This document shows, piece after piece, positions 1-9,547 of a DNA stretch of 64,000 nucleotides. The first letter of the stretch is position 1. Every line of letters starts with the position of its first letter. Below the pieces are notes generated by a model. It saw only the letters and a program-made list of their open reading frames with translations. It was not told the origin of the DNA and did not search any database. A program made the translations under genes and the position numbers. Origin of the DNA: Nitrospira sp. (GTDB lineage Bacteria > Nitrospirota > Nitrospiria > Nitrospirales > Nitrospiraceae); contig CP126122.1 in the NCBI GenBank assembly GCA_030123565.1, positions 2,556,800 to 2,620,799 on the forward strand, written 5' to 3'.

Positions 1-968
1 AGAGCCGAAACATCGTGGAGGTCTTCAAACTGGTCGGAAAGGTGGCTCCCAGCAAGACCACCGTCTTGATTCAGGGTGAAAGCGGGACCGGCAAAGAACT
101 GATCGCCCGGGCCATCCACGAAAACAGTCCGCGCGCCCTCAAGCCGTTTGTGGCCGTGAACTGCAGTGCCATGCCGGACTCGCTCCTGGAGAGTGAACTG
201 TTCGGTCACGTCAAAGGGTCGTTCACGGGAGCCCAGTCGCTCCGGAGGGGGCTGCTGGAGGAAGCCGACGGGGGGACTTTTTTCCTCGACGAGGTGGGAG
301 ACCTTTCCGCGGTCGCCCAGGCCAAACTCCTGCGGGCGTTGCAGGAAGGGGAAATCAGGCGGGTCGGAAGCAATGAGACCATTCCCATCGACCTGCGCGT
401 CATTGCCGCCTCACGCCGGCAGCTCCCGCAATTGGTTCAGGCCGGGCGGTTCCGCGAAGACCTGTTGTATCGCTTGAACACGGTCACGATCACGTTGCCG
501 CCCCTTCGCGAACGACCGGAGGATATCCCGCTCCTGGCGGAATTTTTTCTCTCGCGCTATGGGGCCGACAAGGATGTGCGCGTGACGGCCTTGTCTCCCG
601 CCGCCATGCAGATTCTGTTGAAGTATCCCTGGCCGGGAAACGTGCGGGAACTGCAGCATGTGATCGAACGAGCGGTGACACTCGCCACCCATTCGGTTCT
701 CTCCGTCGATGACCTGGCGCAGGAAATTCGCGTCACGACCCTTCGCACGGGAGAGTCACGCCCCGACCTCCCGGGAACACTCAGCGCGCTTCAGCGCGAA
801 CGCATTTTCACGGTTCTGGAATCGATGAAAGGCAACAAAGAACAGACCGCCCGCCTGCTGGGCATCAGCCGGAGGACCCTGTATCGTTTTCTGGCGCGGT
901 ACGGCGGCGGCCGGCCCGCCGCTCATTCCGATCATCCCGACGACCCAACCACTCCGGTGGCCGGATAG
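1..968 (+). CDS. sigma54 enhancer-binding transcriptional activator, 5' truncated by window
   Basis: The frame is already open at base 3 (S-R-N-I-V-E-V-F), so the real start and any N-terminal sensor or receiver domain lie before the window. What remains is an AAA+ sigma54-interaction domain with Walker A GESGTGKE, Walker [11 protein letters not shown] and the PWPGNVREL motif. The sigma54-contact loop reads GSFTGA instead of GAFTGA; the F and T that matter most are kept. The C-terminus is a Fis-type helix-turn-helix ([19 protein letters not shown]). Such proteins bind upstream enhancers and use ATP to open sigma54 promoters. The next gene, a receiver protein, has its own sigma54-type promoter, so this activator could control it (inference). 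Family assignment is certain; the signal it senses is unknown because the N-terminus is missing. Confidence 0.95.
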   Translation, partial: SRNIVEVFKLVGKVAPSKTTVLIQGESGTGKELIARAIHENSPRALKPFVAVNCSAMPDSLLESELFGHVKGSFTGAQSLRRGLLEEADGGTFFLDEVGDLSAVAQAKLLRALQEGEIRRVGSNETIPIDLRVIAASRRQLPQLVQAGRFREDLLYRLNTVTITLPPLRERPEDIPLLAEFFLSRYGADKDVRVTALSPAAMQILLKYPWPGNVRELQHVIERAVTLATHSVLSVDDLAQEIRVTTLRTGESRPDLPGTLSALQRERIFTVLESMKGNKEQTARLLGISRRTLYRFLARYGGGRPAAHSDHPDDPTTPVAG

Positions 969-993
969 GCGCATTGAGCCGACCTGACACTGC

Positions 994-1008
994 GTGCCAT
1001 TCTGGCAC
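994..1008. promoter_or_regulatory. Perfect dyad GTGCCA-TTC-TGGCAC, possible enhancer site
   Basis: A perfect 6-bp inverted repeat with a 3-bp spacer, centred about 120 nt upstream of the start predicted from the sigma54-type promoter at 1096. That is the usual position of an enhancer-binding-protein site. Function is inferred. Confidence 0.4.
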
Positions 1009-1095
1009 AGGGCCATGCCGGAAGATCCTCCTCTGCGATCGTTGAAACAGCCCTGTTCAACACAAGCCAGGGCCATTCGCCATCCCGCTTCCGAG

Positions 1096-1111
1096 TGGCA
1101 TCACACTTGCG
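1096..1111 (+). promoter_or_regulatory. sigma54-type promoter of the receiver gene
   Basis: Reads TGGCATCACACTTGCG. The -24 GG and -12 GC are separated by exactly 10 bases and both TGGCA and TTGC are intact. Predicted transcription start is near 1121, leaving a leader of about 112 nt before the ATG at 1234. Confidence 0.65.
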
Positions 1112-1233
1112 TGCTGGGAAAACCGTCATGCGATTCAACCACGCCTTACATGCGTATGGTGAGCCGTCAGCTGGACGAATACGAAAAGACCGACGACGGT
1201 CGCTCCAAGATGCATGGACGAAAGGAGACTTCC

Positions 1234-1647
1234 ATGGATGGGTACGGAAAACGAGTGCTGGTCGTAGAAGACGACGATGTTGCCCGGGACATGTTGAGCG
1301 CCATCCTCATCCAGGCTGGCTATATGGTTCATGCCGCGAGGGATGGGCAGGAAGCGTTGGCCGAGATGAAGCGGAGACACTTCGACGTGGTGGTCACGGA
1401 CTACCACATGCCGCGGCTCAATGGGATGGAATTGTTGTCGCTCAGCCGCATCGTCTGGCCGGACACGCCGGTGATCATGATTTCGGGAGACCATACCGAA
1501 TTGTCGCACATGATGGATCAGCGAGGGGTCTATGCCTGGGTCCCGAAACCCTACGATACGTGGTTTCTTCTCGAAGTGATCCGAGATGCGGCCCATGCCC
1601 CGGCCGGGGACCGTTCTCATAACATGACCTCGCAAACCGGTAGCTAA
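1234..1647 (+). CDS. single-domain response regulator (CheY-like receiver)
   Basis: 137 residues, essentially one receiver domain. It shows the acidic pocket (VLVVEDDDVA), the phospho-acceptor Asp in VVVTDYHMPRLNG, the conserved Ser in MISGD and the Lys in WVPKPYD. No output domain follows, so it should act through protein contacts or as a phosphate shuttle. The ATG at 1234 is preferred because AAAGGAG sits just upstream; the frame is open further upstream to about 994 but that part looks non-coding and would overlap the promoter. Its sigma54-type promoter and the sigma54 activator immediately upstream suggest linked control. Partner kinase not identifiable here. Confidence 0.88.
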   Translation: MDGYGKRVLVVEDDDVARDMLSAILIQAGYMVHAARDGQEALAEMKRRHFDVVVTDYHMPRLNGMELLSLSRIVWPDTPVIMISGDHTELSHMMDQRGVYAWVPKPYDTWFLLEVIRDAAHAPAGDRSHNMTSQTGS

Positions 1648-1705
1648 TGTCCTGTCCTTGCAGTTCGTTGAATTGATCTGCGTGGCTGCTCCCTCCTCTC
1701 CCTTG

Positions 1706-1735
1706 CCCTCTCCCCTCTCGGGGGAGAGGAGAGGG
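1706..1735. repeat. REP-like palindrome in intergenic DNA
   Basis: CCCTCTC-CCCTCTC followed by GGGGG and AGAGGAGAGGG forms a strong hairpin with a small bulge. This kind of CCTCTCCC palindrome is scattered through many GC-rich genomes as an extragenic repeat. It may also stop transcription after the receiver gene, although no T-tract follows. Confidence 0.6.
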
Positions 1736-1851
1736 TGAGTGGTCAACCGTTGGGGTGATGGCATGAATCTTTAGACATCACACTAAGACAGGTTGACGGT
1801 GTCGTGATTCGGCTGCTCCGAACCGTGAGCCTGGTTCAGCCCTCCTCCTCA

Positions 1852-1886
1852 TGAAAGCAATCGGGCACCAGACTCGGTTGCTTTCA
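1852..1886. other. 9-bp stem-loop in the RND operon leader region
   Basis: TGAAAGCAA and TTGCTTTCA are perfect inverted arms with a 17-nt loop. They lie upstream of the enhancer-like sites, so this could be a terminator-like structure, an operator or part of a small RNA. No gene is convincing in the surrounding 1648-2231 interval. Confidence 0.35.
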
Positions 1887-1937
1887 GTGTTTCATGTCCC
1901 CTTTTCATGTTCCTCGATACGAAGATTCCCATATTCT

Positions 1938-1948
1938 CGCACTGTGCG
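1938..1948. promoter_or_regulatory. Candidate enhancer site CGCACTGTGCG (site 1 of RND operon)
   Basis: Perfect palindrome around a central T, about 124 nt upstream of the transcription start predicted from the sigma54-type promoter at 2041. A second copy with two mismatches (AGCACGGTGCG) lies at 1990-2000, 52 bp away or about five helical turns. Related sites occur before three other sigma54-type promoters in this window. Confidence 0.5.
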
Positions 1949-1989
1949 CCTCGTGCGGAACCGCTCGCTTGTCCGTCACCTGTCATCTC

Positions 1990-2000
1990 AGCACGGTGCG
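1990..2000. promoter_or_regulatory. Candidate enhancer site AGCACGGTGCG (site 2 of RND operon)
   Basis: Matches CGCACTGTGCG at 9 of 11 positions and is centred about 72 nt upstream of the predicted start. It is in phase with the perfect site at 1938-1948. Confidence 0.4.
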
Positions 2001-2040
2001 GATCACGGTGGAATTACAGAAAAGAGCGCGGGACAAACCT

Positions 2041-2056
2041 TGGCACTTCACTTGCT
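2041..2056 (+). promoter_or_regulatory. sigma54-type promoter of the RND-TolC operon
   Basis: Reads TGGCACTTCACTTGCT, with a perfect -24 TGGCAC and -12 TTGCT and a 10-base GG-GC spacing. Predicted start near 2067, leader about 165 nt to the ATG at 2232. Confidence 0.72.
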
Positions 2057-2231
2057 GCCTTATGTGAGGTTGAGCATTGCAAACTGCGTCGGCCTATGGT
2101 CTTCACGGCGCTACAACAACGCAAAGCGATCGTCGCCTCCCTGCTGAGACCTGCCGTTCTCATCCTCGCATGACGGCGGCATCCGTTGTCCAGCATTCGC
2201 GTCCGGACAACATCGTTGAGGAGCTCGTCGG

Positions 2232-5200
2232 ATGGTCCGTGCCGCCCTGAAAAACCCCTTCGCCGTCGCAGCCATCAGCCTGATCGTCGTCATTCTCGGG
2301 ATCGTGTCCTACAAGAACATGGTGGTGGACATCTTCCCGGAGATCAACCTGCCGGTGATCGCGGTCGCGACGTTTTACAAGGGCATGGGGCCGTCGGAGA
2401 TCGAAGGGGCCGTCACGCTTCGCCTCGAACAGGCCTATCTGCAGGCTTCCTACATCGAACATATCGAATCGCGATCGTTGCCCGGTGTGAGTCTGATCAA
2501 AATCTATTTTCACTCCTCCTATGACGTCAATGCCGCCGTCGCCGAAATCACGAGTCTGACCTATTCGAATCTCCGCTACCTGCCGCAAGGCATTTTCCCG
2601 CCCATCATCATCAAGTTCGGCGCGGCAAGCCTGCCCATCGCGGTCCAGACCACCAGCAGCGAGACGATGACGGAAAAGGAAGTGCGCGACCTCGCCTACT
2701 TCAACGTCCGCCCGCAGCTCGGCCACGTGCCCGGCATCTCCTTTCCCACGACCTTCGGCGGAACCGTGCGTCAGATCACGGTCTTTCTCGATCCGGAACG
2801 GATGATGGCCCGCGGGGTGTCCACGCACGAGATCGTCAACTCCGTCAATGCGCAGAGCGTGCTGCTGCCGGCCGGAGACGTCAAGATCGGCGACTTCGAT
2901 TACAACGTCTACACCAACAGCATGATCAAGGTCGTGGATCAGATGAACGAGATCCCGATCAAAATGGTCAACGGCGTGCCGCTCTACTTGCGCGACGTCG
3001 GTAAAGCCGTCGACTCTACGATGGTGCAGGTCAACATCGTCCGCATCAACGGCAATCGGGCGGTCTATCTGCCGATCATGAAGCAGGCCGGCGCCAACAC
3101 GTTGCAGGTGATCGACGGCATCAAGGAAGTGATCCCCAAGCTGATCGGCGTTCCAAAGGACCTGACGGTCAAGCTGCTGTTCGACCAGTCGCTCTATATC
3201 CGCCAGGCGATCCACACCTTGGAACATGAGGGGCTGCTGGGAGGCGGCCTCGCCTGCCTGATGGTCCTGCTGTTCCTGGGCAGTCTGCGGTACACGATCA
3301 TCATCGCCATGGCCATTCCGCTGTCCGTGACGGCGGCGTTCATCGGCCTGTATTTCACCGGCCACACGGTCAACATCATGACCTTGGGAGGGTTGGCGCT
3401 GGCGGTGGGACGACTCGTCGACGACGCCATCGTGGTCGTGGAGAACACCCACCGCCATATGGACATGGGCAAGTCGGCAAAGGACGCAGCCGGCGACGCC
3501 GTCACCGAGGTCGCGTTGCCGATGCTCATCATCACCATCACCGTCTTCCTCGTCTTTCTGCCGATCGCGTTCTTCACGGGCATCATCAAGTTCCTGTTCG
3601 TGCCCCTGGCGCTCACCGTCGCCTACGCCATGATGGCCTCCTATTTCGTCGCGCTCACGGTGGCGCCCGTCTCCCTCGCCTGGCTCTTCCGGAAGGGCCA
3701 TGGGGCGGCGGAGCATCCGGCCCCTCCGCAGCGCGGACTCGCCGCCTGGTGGCATCGAGTCAATCTGTTCGACCCCTTCGTCGAGCGGTATCTCGTCGTC
3801 CTGCGTTGGTGTCTCGGTCATAAGGCCGTCGTGATCATCACGGTGTTGATCGCGTTCTCCGGTACGCTCCTGGTCACGCCGAAACTGGCGACGGAGTTTT
3901 TCCCGAAGGTGGACGCGGGGTCGTTCATCTTGAACGTCTCCGCCCCGGAAGGAACCAGAATCGAGAAAACGGAAGCGATCATCGCGAAAATCGAAGGATT
4001 CATCCGCGAGGCCATTCCCGCCGCGGAGTTGGATCAGGTCGTCTCGAACATCGGCTTGCCGCAGGGCTGGATGGTGCTGTACTCCCCCGTCAATGGTCCG
4101 CACCAAGCCTTCATCCTGGTCAGCCTGGTGCGAGACCATGAGATCCGAACCGACGATATCATCGCTCGTTTGCGTACCACCCTTCGCGAAGAACTCCCGG
4201 GTTTGAAGTTTTCGTTCCAGACCGGCGGCATCGTGAGCGACGTGATCAACTTCGGGTTGCCCGCCCCGATCGATATCAAGGTCAGCGGGCAGAACATGGC
4301 CGATCTGGCCGACACCGCCGGACGCCTCCGCGACCTCGCGGCCGCCGAGGCCGGCACGGCGGATGTCCAGGTACGGCAGGGCATGGACTATCCCGAGATT
4401 CACCTGGACATCAATCGAGACAAGGCCTTGACCGCCGGATTGAACGAACAACAAATCGTCACCGATCTCATTACCGGCCTGGCCTCCAACGTAACCTTGA
4501 ACCCCGGCTACTGGATCGACCCCCGGACCAACAACGCCTATTTCGTCGTCACGCAGTTCCCCGAACAGATCCTCGTCGCCTTCGAAGACTTTCTCAATCT
4601 TCCCCTGGTCGGCACGAACGTGGAGCGGCCGGCCGCCGTCAGCGTGGGAGGGAACAGAACGATCGGCAGTTCCCTCATCATGCAACAGACCCCCTTCACC
4701 GAACGGCCGCAACTCCCCCGCGTCGCCGCCAATCACGGCTCACCGGTCCTGCTCAGGGATTTGATCGACGTCACCCGGCGCAGCGGACCTGAAACCGTCG
4801 ATCACTACAATCTGCAACGAACGATGGACGTGCTGGTGAGCGTGCCGGGGAACGATCTCGGCCGCGTCGCGACCAAGATCGAAGAAGCGATCAAGCGTGT
4901 CGACGTTCCGAAGGACTTGCGGGTCACCATGAAGGGGGAAATCGACAGCTTGCGGGCTGCCTTGAAAGGCTTCGCCGGAACCCTGCCCCTGGCGATGGTG
5001 CTGATCTATCTGGTGATGGTCGGGCTCTTCCGCTCCTGGCTCGACCCCTTCGTCGTCATGTTCGCCGTCCCGCTGGGGTTCATCGGCGTCATCTGGATGT
5101 TGTTGCTGACCCATACCTCCGTCAACGTCGAATCGCTGATCGGCACGCTCATGATGATCGGCATCGTCGTGTCGAACAGCGTCCTGCTCGTCGATTTCGC

Positions 5201-5498
5201 CAATAACAAACTGAGCGAAGGGATCCCCCTCGAAGATGCCGTCGTGGAAGCCGGTCGCCTCAGGATCAGGCCGATCCTCATGACGTCGCTGGCCACCGTG
5301 ATCGGACTGGGTCCCATGGCGCTCGGCATCGGCGAAGGCAGCGAAACGAACATGCCCCTCGCGCGCGCCGTGATCGGCGGCTTGACGGTATCGACGTTCA
5401 TGACGCTCCTGTTCATCCCGGTCTTACACGCGCTCGCCCGGCGCAGATCGGCTGACGTCCACAGCCGGCAGCCGATCGACAGCCCAAGCAGGGGATGA
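2232..5498 (+). CDS. RND-family efflux permease (hydrophobe/amphiphile type)
   Basis: 1088 residues, the normal size for an inner-membrane RND pump that exchanges protons for drugs or other small molecules. The N-terminus (AAISLIVVILGIVSYKNM) is TM1 and is followed by the first periplasmic porter domain. TM4 carries the proton-relay acidic pair in GRLVDDAIVVVEN. A second half with repeated topology ends in the TM11-12 region (GIVVSNSVLLVDF). It is the first gene of an operon with an adaptor and three TolC-like proteins, and a sigma54-type promoter lies 165 nt upstream. The substrate cannot be read from sequence; the first-half motif is of the multidrug type rather than the metal-type family seen at 36.9 kb. 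Confidence 0.95.
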   Translation: MVRAALKNPFAVAAISLIVVILGIVSYKNMVVDIFPEINLPVIAVATFYKGMGPSEIEGAVTLRLEQAYLQASYIEHIESRSLPGVSLIKIYFHSSYDVNAAVAEITSLTYSNLRYLPQGIFPPIIIKFGAASLPIAVQTTSSETMTEKEVRDLAYFNVRPQLGHVPGISFPTTFGGTVRQITVFLDPERMMARGVSTHEIVNSVNAQSVLLPAGDVKIGDFDYNVYTNSMIKVVDQMNEIPIKMVNGVPLYLRDVGKAVDSTMVQVNIVRINGNRAVYLPIMKQAGANTLQVIDGIKEVIPKLIGVPKDLTVKLLFDQSLYIRQAIHTLEHEGLLGGGLACLMVLLFLGSLRYTIIIAMAIPLSVTAAFIGLYFTGHTVNIMTLGGLALAVGRLVDDAIVVVENTHRHMDMGKSAKDAAGDAVTEVALPMLIITITVFLVFLPIAFFTGIIKFLFVPLALTVAYAMMASYFVALTVAPVSLAWLFRKGHGAAEHPAPPQRGLAAWWHRVNLFDPFVERYLVVLRWCLGHKAVVIITVLIAFSGTLLVTPKLATEFFPKVDAGSFILNVSAPEGTRIEKTEAIIAKIEGFIREAIPAAELDQVVSNIGLPQGWMVLYSPVNGPHQAFILVSLVRDHEIRTDDIIARLRTTLREELPGLKFSFQTGGIVSDVINFGLPAPIDIKVSGQNMADLADTAGRLRDLAAAEAGTADVQVRQGMDYPEIHLDINRDKALTAGLNEQQIVTDLITGLASNVTLNPGYWIDPRTNNAYFVVTQFPEQILVAFEDFLNLPLVGTNVERPAAVSVGGNRTIGSSLIMQQTPFTERPQLPRVAANHGSPVLLRDLIDVTRRSGPETVDHYNLQRTMDVLVSVPGNDLGRVATKIEEAIKRVDVPKDLRVTMKGEIDSLRAALKGFAGTLPLAMVLIYLVMVGLFRSWLDPFVVMFAVPLGFIGVIWMLLLTHTSVNVESLIGTLMMIGIVVSNSVLLVDFANNKLSEGIPLEDAVVEAGRLRIRPILMTSLATVIGLGPMALGIGEGSETNMPLARAVIGGLTVSTFMTLLFIPVLHALARRRSADVHSRQPIDSPSRG

Positions 5499-5509
5499 GA
5501 GAGGACCCA

Positions 5510-6736
5510 ATGGCGATATCAGGAGAGCCTCACACGAGTTCGCAGTTTCCGGAACCTCGCTCCCATATGAAGCCGGCGCGCTTGATCGTCGCCGGCGTGG
5601 TGCTCGGAGGGTTGGCAGCCGTGATCGCGGTCATTGCGCTCAACGGACGCGAAGAACCGGCGGTCTCTTCGACGCCGCAGCAGCCGGCCGCCGCAACGCC
5701 GCATGGACAGGAGGCTCGGAGTTCGTCCGCCCCCGCCGTGCAGGTGGTCAAGCCGCAGCGTCGCGACATCGTCAAGACCCTCACGTTACCGGCCAATATT
5801 TCCCCCTGGTACCAAGCCACCCTGTACGGCAAGGTCTCCGGCTACTTGAAATGGATTGGAGCCGACAAGGGTGATGCCGTCAAGAAGGGACAGCTTTTGG
5901 CCGTGATCGATGCGCCGGAGATCGACGATCACTACAAACAGGCCGAGGCTGATTACAACATCAAACGCATCACGTTCGAGCGGTACCTCAGTGTCTGGCA
6001 GGACAATCACGACATCATCGCGAAGCAAGACGTGGACGTTGCACGGTCCGCCGCAGAATCGGCCAAGCATCTCCGTGACAGTCGCCGGACCCTGCTCGAA
6101 TACACCAAGGTCTATGCACCGTTCTCAGGGGTCATTACGGCGCGGTTTGCGGACCCCGGCGCCTTGATCCAAGCAGCGACCGGCTCTGCCACCCAGGCGG
6201 TTCCCCTCTTCACCGTCATGGACATGAGCACGGTGCGGGTCTACGTCAACGTGCCGCAAGAGGCCGCGCAGCTCTCAAAGGCCGGGACTCCCGCCGTCCT
6301 CACGATCCGCGAATTGCCCCAGGAGCGGTTCGAGGCGACCGTTACCCGCACGACCGAAGCCCTGGATCCGGCCACGCGAACGTTGCTCGTCGAGATCGAC
6401 CTCGACAATGCGGCACGCAAACTCCAACCGGGCATGTTCGCCAACGTCACCCTGGACCTCGAACGACATCCCGATACCCTTGCCGTTCCGCCCGCGTCCG
6501 TGATCACGACCAAGGGCGGACAGGAGAAGTCCCTCTACGTGGTCGATCAGGGGAAGGCCAAACTCACCCGCATTCAGACCGGCCTCGATGACGGCCTCTG
6601 GGTCGAAGTGACCGAAGGCTTGACCGGCAGCGAGGACGTGGTCGTGGTCGGAAAGGGCGGCCTCAAAGATGGCCAAGAGGTCCGCGCGTCTCCGTACAAC
6701 CTGCCGGACGGGAAACCGGCCCGTCAAAAAATATGA
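5510..6736 (+). CDS. RND periplasmic adaptor (membrane fusion protein)
   Basis: Bridges the upstream RND pump to an outer-membrane channel. An N-terminal membrane anchor (residues about 18-45) is followed by a short Pro/Ala-rich linker. Next come the lipoyl/barrel-sandwich half VSGYLKWIGADKGDAVKKGQ, a short hairpin, the second lipoyl half (APFSGVITARFADPGALIQ) and the beta-barrel domain (RTLLVEIDLDNAARKLQPGM). The ATG at 5510 is preferred because GAGAGGA precedes it. An in-frame ATG at 5495 overlaps the permease stop (ATGA) but has no well-spaced ribosome site. It overlaps the next gene by 4 bases, so the operon is tightly coupled. Confidence 0.93.
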   Translation: MAISGEPHTSSQFPEPRSHMKPARLIVAGVVLGGLAAVIAVIALNGREEPAVSSTPQQPAAATPHGQEARSSSAPAVQVVKPQRRDIVKTLTLPANISPWYQATLYGKVSGYLKWIGADKGDAVKKGQLLAVIDAPEIDDHYKQAEADYNIKRITFERYLSVWQDNHDIIAKQDVDVARSAAESAKHLRDSRRTLLEYTKVYAPFSGVITARFADPGALIQAATGSATQAVPLFTVMDMSTVRVYVNVPQEAAQLSKAGTPAVLTIRELPQERFEATVTRTTEALDPATRTLLVEIDLDNAARKLQPGMFANVTLDLERHPDTLAVPPASVITTKGGQEKSLYVVDQGKAKLTRIQTGLDDGLWVEVTEGLTGSEDVVVVGKGGLKDGQEVRASPYNLPDGKPARQKI

Positions 6737-8193
6737 GGGGCATGATCGACATGGGCATTCATCACAGGTCGGTCGCAGGGGCCGGACTGTCGGCTCGCCG
6801 ACTATACTCACTCCTGGTGGGTGTGTGCCTGTTCACCGCAGGCACGGGGCAGGTGCTCGCGCAACCGGAGCAGAATCCGTCCCCCGGCGCCGTACCGGTC
6901 GCAGACGGTCCCCTGACCCTGACGACGGCGATACATACCGGCCTGGAAACCCATCCGTCGATCACCGAATCGCGCCACCGTTCCCGCATCGCCGGCGCCC
7001 TGGCGAAACAGGCCAGAGGCGACCGATACCCTTGGTTGGAAGCGTCGATCGCAGAGAGCAGCGGCGCCCTGCGCATCGTCACCACCGACGGTAAGACGGT
7101 CCATGATCGGGGCGGGCACGGATTTGATCCGGGCGGCGCACTCCCCCACCACAATCAAAACATGCTGACCGGCGGGTTGCTCCTCAACCAATTGATCACC
7201 GACTTCGGCTATACGGCCCACCGTATCGCAGCCGGCGAAGCAACAGAGTCTGCGACGGAGAAAACGATCCTGACGAACAAGGCCTATGTCATCCTCAATG
7301 TCCAAAAAACCTACCTGTCCTGCCTGCTTCAACAACACTTGGTCTCCATCGCGGCGGAGACGGTCACGCGGCGCAAAGTCATCCGCGACCAGATCCAGGC
7401 CCTGTATAAAAACCAGCTGAAATCGAAAGTGGATCTGGACCTCATCCAGGTCGAGGTATCCAATGCCGAATTGGCCTTGATCAGGGCTCAGAACGACCTG
7501 CATCAGGCGTTTGCCGCCTTGAACAACGCGATGGGCTTGGAGCGTCCGGATCACTACCGGTTGGAAGATATTCCCGTTACAGTGAGCCCGAGCCCGGACG
7601 TCGATCAGCTCATCGCCGCCGGGCTCGCGAACCGACCTGAACTCCTGGGTGGCCGCGACCAGTTGGTCGCGAGCGAGGAACTGCTCCGTGCGGCGAAGGC
7701 CCTGCATTTCGGCTCGATCACCGCCGTGGGCTCCATCGGCATCACCAAGTACGGCACGGTCCACGACGGAGGGATTCCTTCCGACGGCCTCGCGCCCTTC
7801 TGGGGCGTCGGGGCTACCGCGAAGGTGCCGATCTTCACCGGATTTCGCATTCAGAACCAGGTCAAAGAAGCGGACGCCCACAAGGGCGAATCGGAGGCGG
7901 AGCTGCGGAACCTGGCCAACGAAGTCGTCCTGCAGATCGTCCGTGCGTACCTGGCAAGGACCACGAACGCCGAACAGATCGTTCTGGAACGGGATCGTGT
8001 CGCCTTCGCCCAAGAGGCGTTGAAACTGGCGCAGGAGCGATACCGGCTCGGTCTGAGCCCCATCGTCGAGGTGGTGCGCGCCACCACCAGTCTCTTCGAG
8101 GCCGAATCGCGCCTCAAAGAAGCTCAATACATCTATAAAACCGCTGAAGCCGTGGTCGCCTATGCAGTCGGACAGGACTACAAACGGTATTAG
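6733..8193 (+). CDS. TolC-family outer-membrane efflux protein, paralogue 1 of 3
   Basis: 486 codons with an N-terminal signal sequence (SLLVGVCLFTAGTGQVLAQ) and two repeats of the long-helix/strand TolC unit. It shows the family signature around LKSKVDLDLIQVEVSNAELA and NNAMGLE, and LALAQERYRLGLSPIVEV-like C-terminal helices. The protein would form a trimeric channel for the RND pump. Its start overlaps the adaptor stop as ATGA and its end overlaps the next paralogue by 32 bases. It shares the same internal motifs with the next two genes, so this is a tandem amplification with later divergence. Confidence 0.93.
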   Translation: MRGMIDMGIHHRSVAGAGLSARRLYSLLVGVCLFTAGTGQVLAQPEQNPSPGAVPVADGPLTLTTAIHTGLETHPSITESRHRSRIAGALAKQARGDRYPWLEASIAESSGALRIVTTDGKTVHDRGGHGFDPGGALPHHNQNMLTGGLLLNQLITDFGYTAHRIAAGEATESATEKTILTNKAYVILNVQKTYLSCLLQQHLVSIAAETVTRRKVIRDQIQALYKNQLKSKVDLDLIQVEVSNAELALIRAQNDLHQAFAALNNAMGLERPDHYRLEDIPVTVSPSPDVDQLIAAGLANRPELLGGRDQLVASEELLRAAKALHFGSITAVGSIGITKYGTVHDGGIPSDGLAPFWGVGATAKVPIFTGFRIQNQVKEADAHKGESEAELRNLANEVVLQIVRAYLARTTNAEQIVLERDRVAFAQEALKLAQERYRLGLSPIVEVVRATTSLFEAESRLKEAQYIYKTAEAVVAYAVGQDYKRY

Positions 8194-9547
8194 CCTCTCC
8201 CTCTCGACCTGCCTCGTCGCGCTCTGCCTGACATCGGCTTGGGCGGCGGACGAGGCTCCTTCGAGCCAACCGTCCTCCGCCGACTATACATTGACCTGGG
8301 AGGAAGCGATCAGAACGGCGGTCGAGCGGCACCCGCAGATCAGGATCGCCGAACAGGACGTCGCAGCTTCAGAGGCCGTCGTCAAACAGATCGAATCGGC
8401 CAACTATCCACAGATCACCGGCATCTTCTCCAATTCAGCCGGCAACACCCGCGTGCTTGCCAACCTGGGGATTTCTGGATCCTTGCCGAAACCGACCAAT
8501 TATCTGACCTCGCCCGGCTTGCGCGCCGATTTGTTGATCACGGACTTCGGCCGCACCGCGCACAACATTCTGGCCCAAAAATCCCTCACCTCCTCCGCCA
8601 AGAATGCCGTCCTGGCTTCGAAGGCCCTGACGATCCTGACCGTGCAACAGGCCTACTTGAATGCGCTGAAGCAGCAACGGCTCGTGCAGGTCGCGCGCGA
8701 AGTGCTCGCGGAACGGGAATTGATCCGCCGGCAGACGGAAATCTTTCATCGGCGGGAGCTGCGATCCAAATTGGATCTCGACTTTGCGTCGGTGGAAGCC
8801 AACCGCGCCGAATTGACCTTGATCAAGGCGGAGAATGACCTGCAGGCCGCCTATGCCGCCTTGGGCAATGCGATGGGACAGCAGGGTCCGGCCCGCCCCT
8901 CACCGATGGCCCTGCCGACCGCCAAACAGCAAATAGCCCCGATCGATGCGCTCCTGCAAGAGGCCATGGAAAAGCGTCCGGAACTGCTGGGTGGACGGGA
9001 CCGGCAACAGGCGGCGGCGGAAGCGGTGAAGGCGGCGAAGGCGCTGCGCTTCGGGTCGGTGACCGCCATCGGCACGCTCGGTTACACCTGGTGGGGCCGT
9101 GAAGAACGGACGAACGGAAAGGACGTCAACAATCCGGGAGCCCAACAAGGCTGGTACGGCCTGGGCGGAACCAGCTCCTTCCCTTTATATACCGGCGGTC
9201 GAATCAGCGGCCAGATCGAAGAAGCGGAAGCCAGGCAAGGCGAAGTGGACGCAGGGACCCAGACCATCGCCAACCAGATCGCCCTGCAGGTCGCACAGGC
9301 CTACTTCAGCCGCTTGACGGCGGAGCAGCAGATCACGGTCGCACAAGAGAAGGTGGCCATCGCGCGTGAAGCCCTGACGCTGGCGAGAGAACGGTACAAG
9401 GCCGGATTGGGGTCGATTCTGGACGTGGTCACGGCCACGACCGACCTGCTGAGCGCCGAAACCGGCCTGGCCCAATCGCAGTATGAACTCCAGGCGAGCG
9501 AAGCGGCGCTGACCTATGCAACGGGGACGACCTATGGCCGCTATTGA
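8162..9547 (+). CDS. TolC-family outer-membrane efflux protein, paralogue 2 of 3
   Basis: 461 residues. A signal sequence (CLVALCLTSAWAADE) is followed by two TolC repeats with the motifs LRSKLDLDFASVEANRAELT and GNAMGQQGP, which align with the flanking paralogues. The ATG at 8162 is the only plausible start in this frame and lies inside the previous gene, and the next gene again starts inside this one, giving translational coupling of all three channels. It may offer an alternative exit duct for the same pump, or serve pumps encoded elsewhere. Confidence 0.92.
   Translation: MQSDRTTNGISLSLSTCLVALCLTSAWAADEAPSSQPSSADYTLTWEEAIRTAVERHPQIRIAEQDVAASEAVVKQIESANYPQITGIFSNSAGNTRVLANLGISGSLPKPTNYLTSPGLRADLLITDFGRTAHNILAQKSLTSSAKNAVLASKALTILTVQQAYLNALKQQRLVQVAREVLAERELIRRQTEIFHRRELRSKLDLDFASVEANRAELTLIKAENDLQAAYAALGNAMGQQGPARPSPMALPTAKQQIAPIDALLQEAMEKRPELLGGRDRQQAAAEAVKAAKALRFGSVTAIGTLGYTWWGREERTNGKDVNNPGAQQGWYGLGGTSSFPLYTGGRISGQIEEAEARQGEVDAGTQTIANQIALQVAQAYFSRLTAEQQITVAQEKVAIAREALTLARERYKAGLGSILDVVTATTDLLSAETGLAQSQYELQASEAALTYATGTTYGRY

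Noticed and set aside
1851-2173. Short plus-strand frames upstream of the RND operon
   Set aside because: They overlap the enhancer-like sites and sigma54-type promoter, lack ribosome sites and resemble no protein.
2160-4736. 858-codon open frame antisense to the RND permease
   Set aside because: Its product is a monotonous Asp/His/Arg/Gly-rich sequence typical of the complement of GC-rich codons; the sense frame encodes a complete RND pump.
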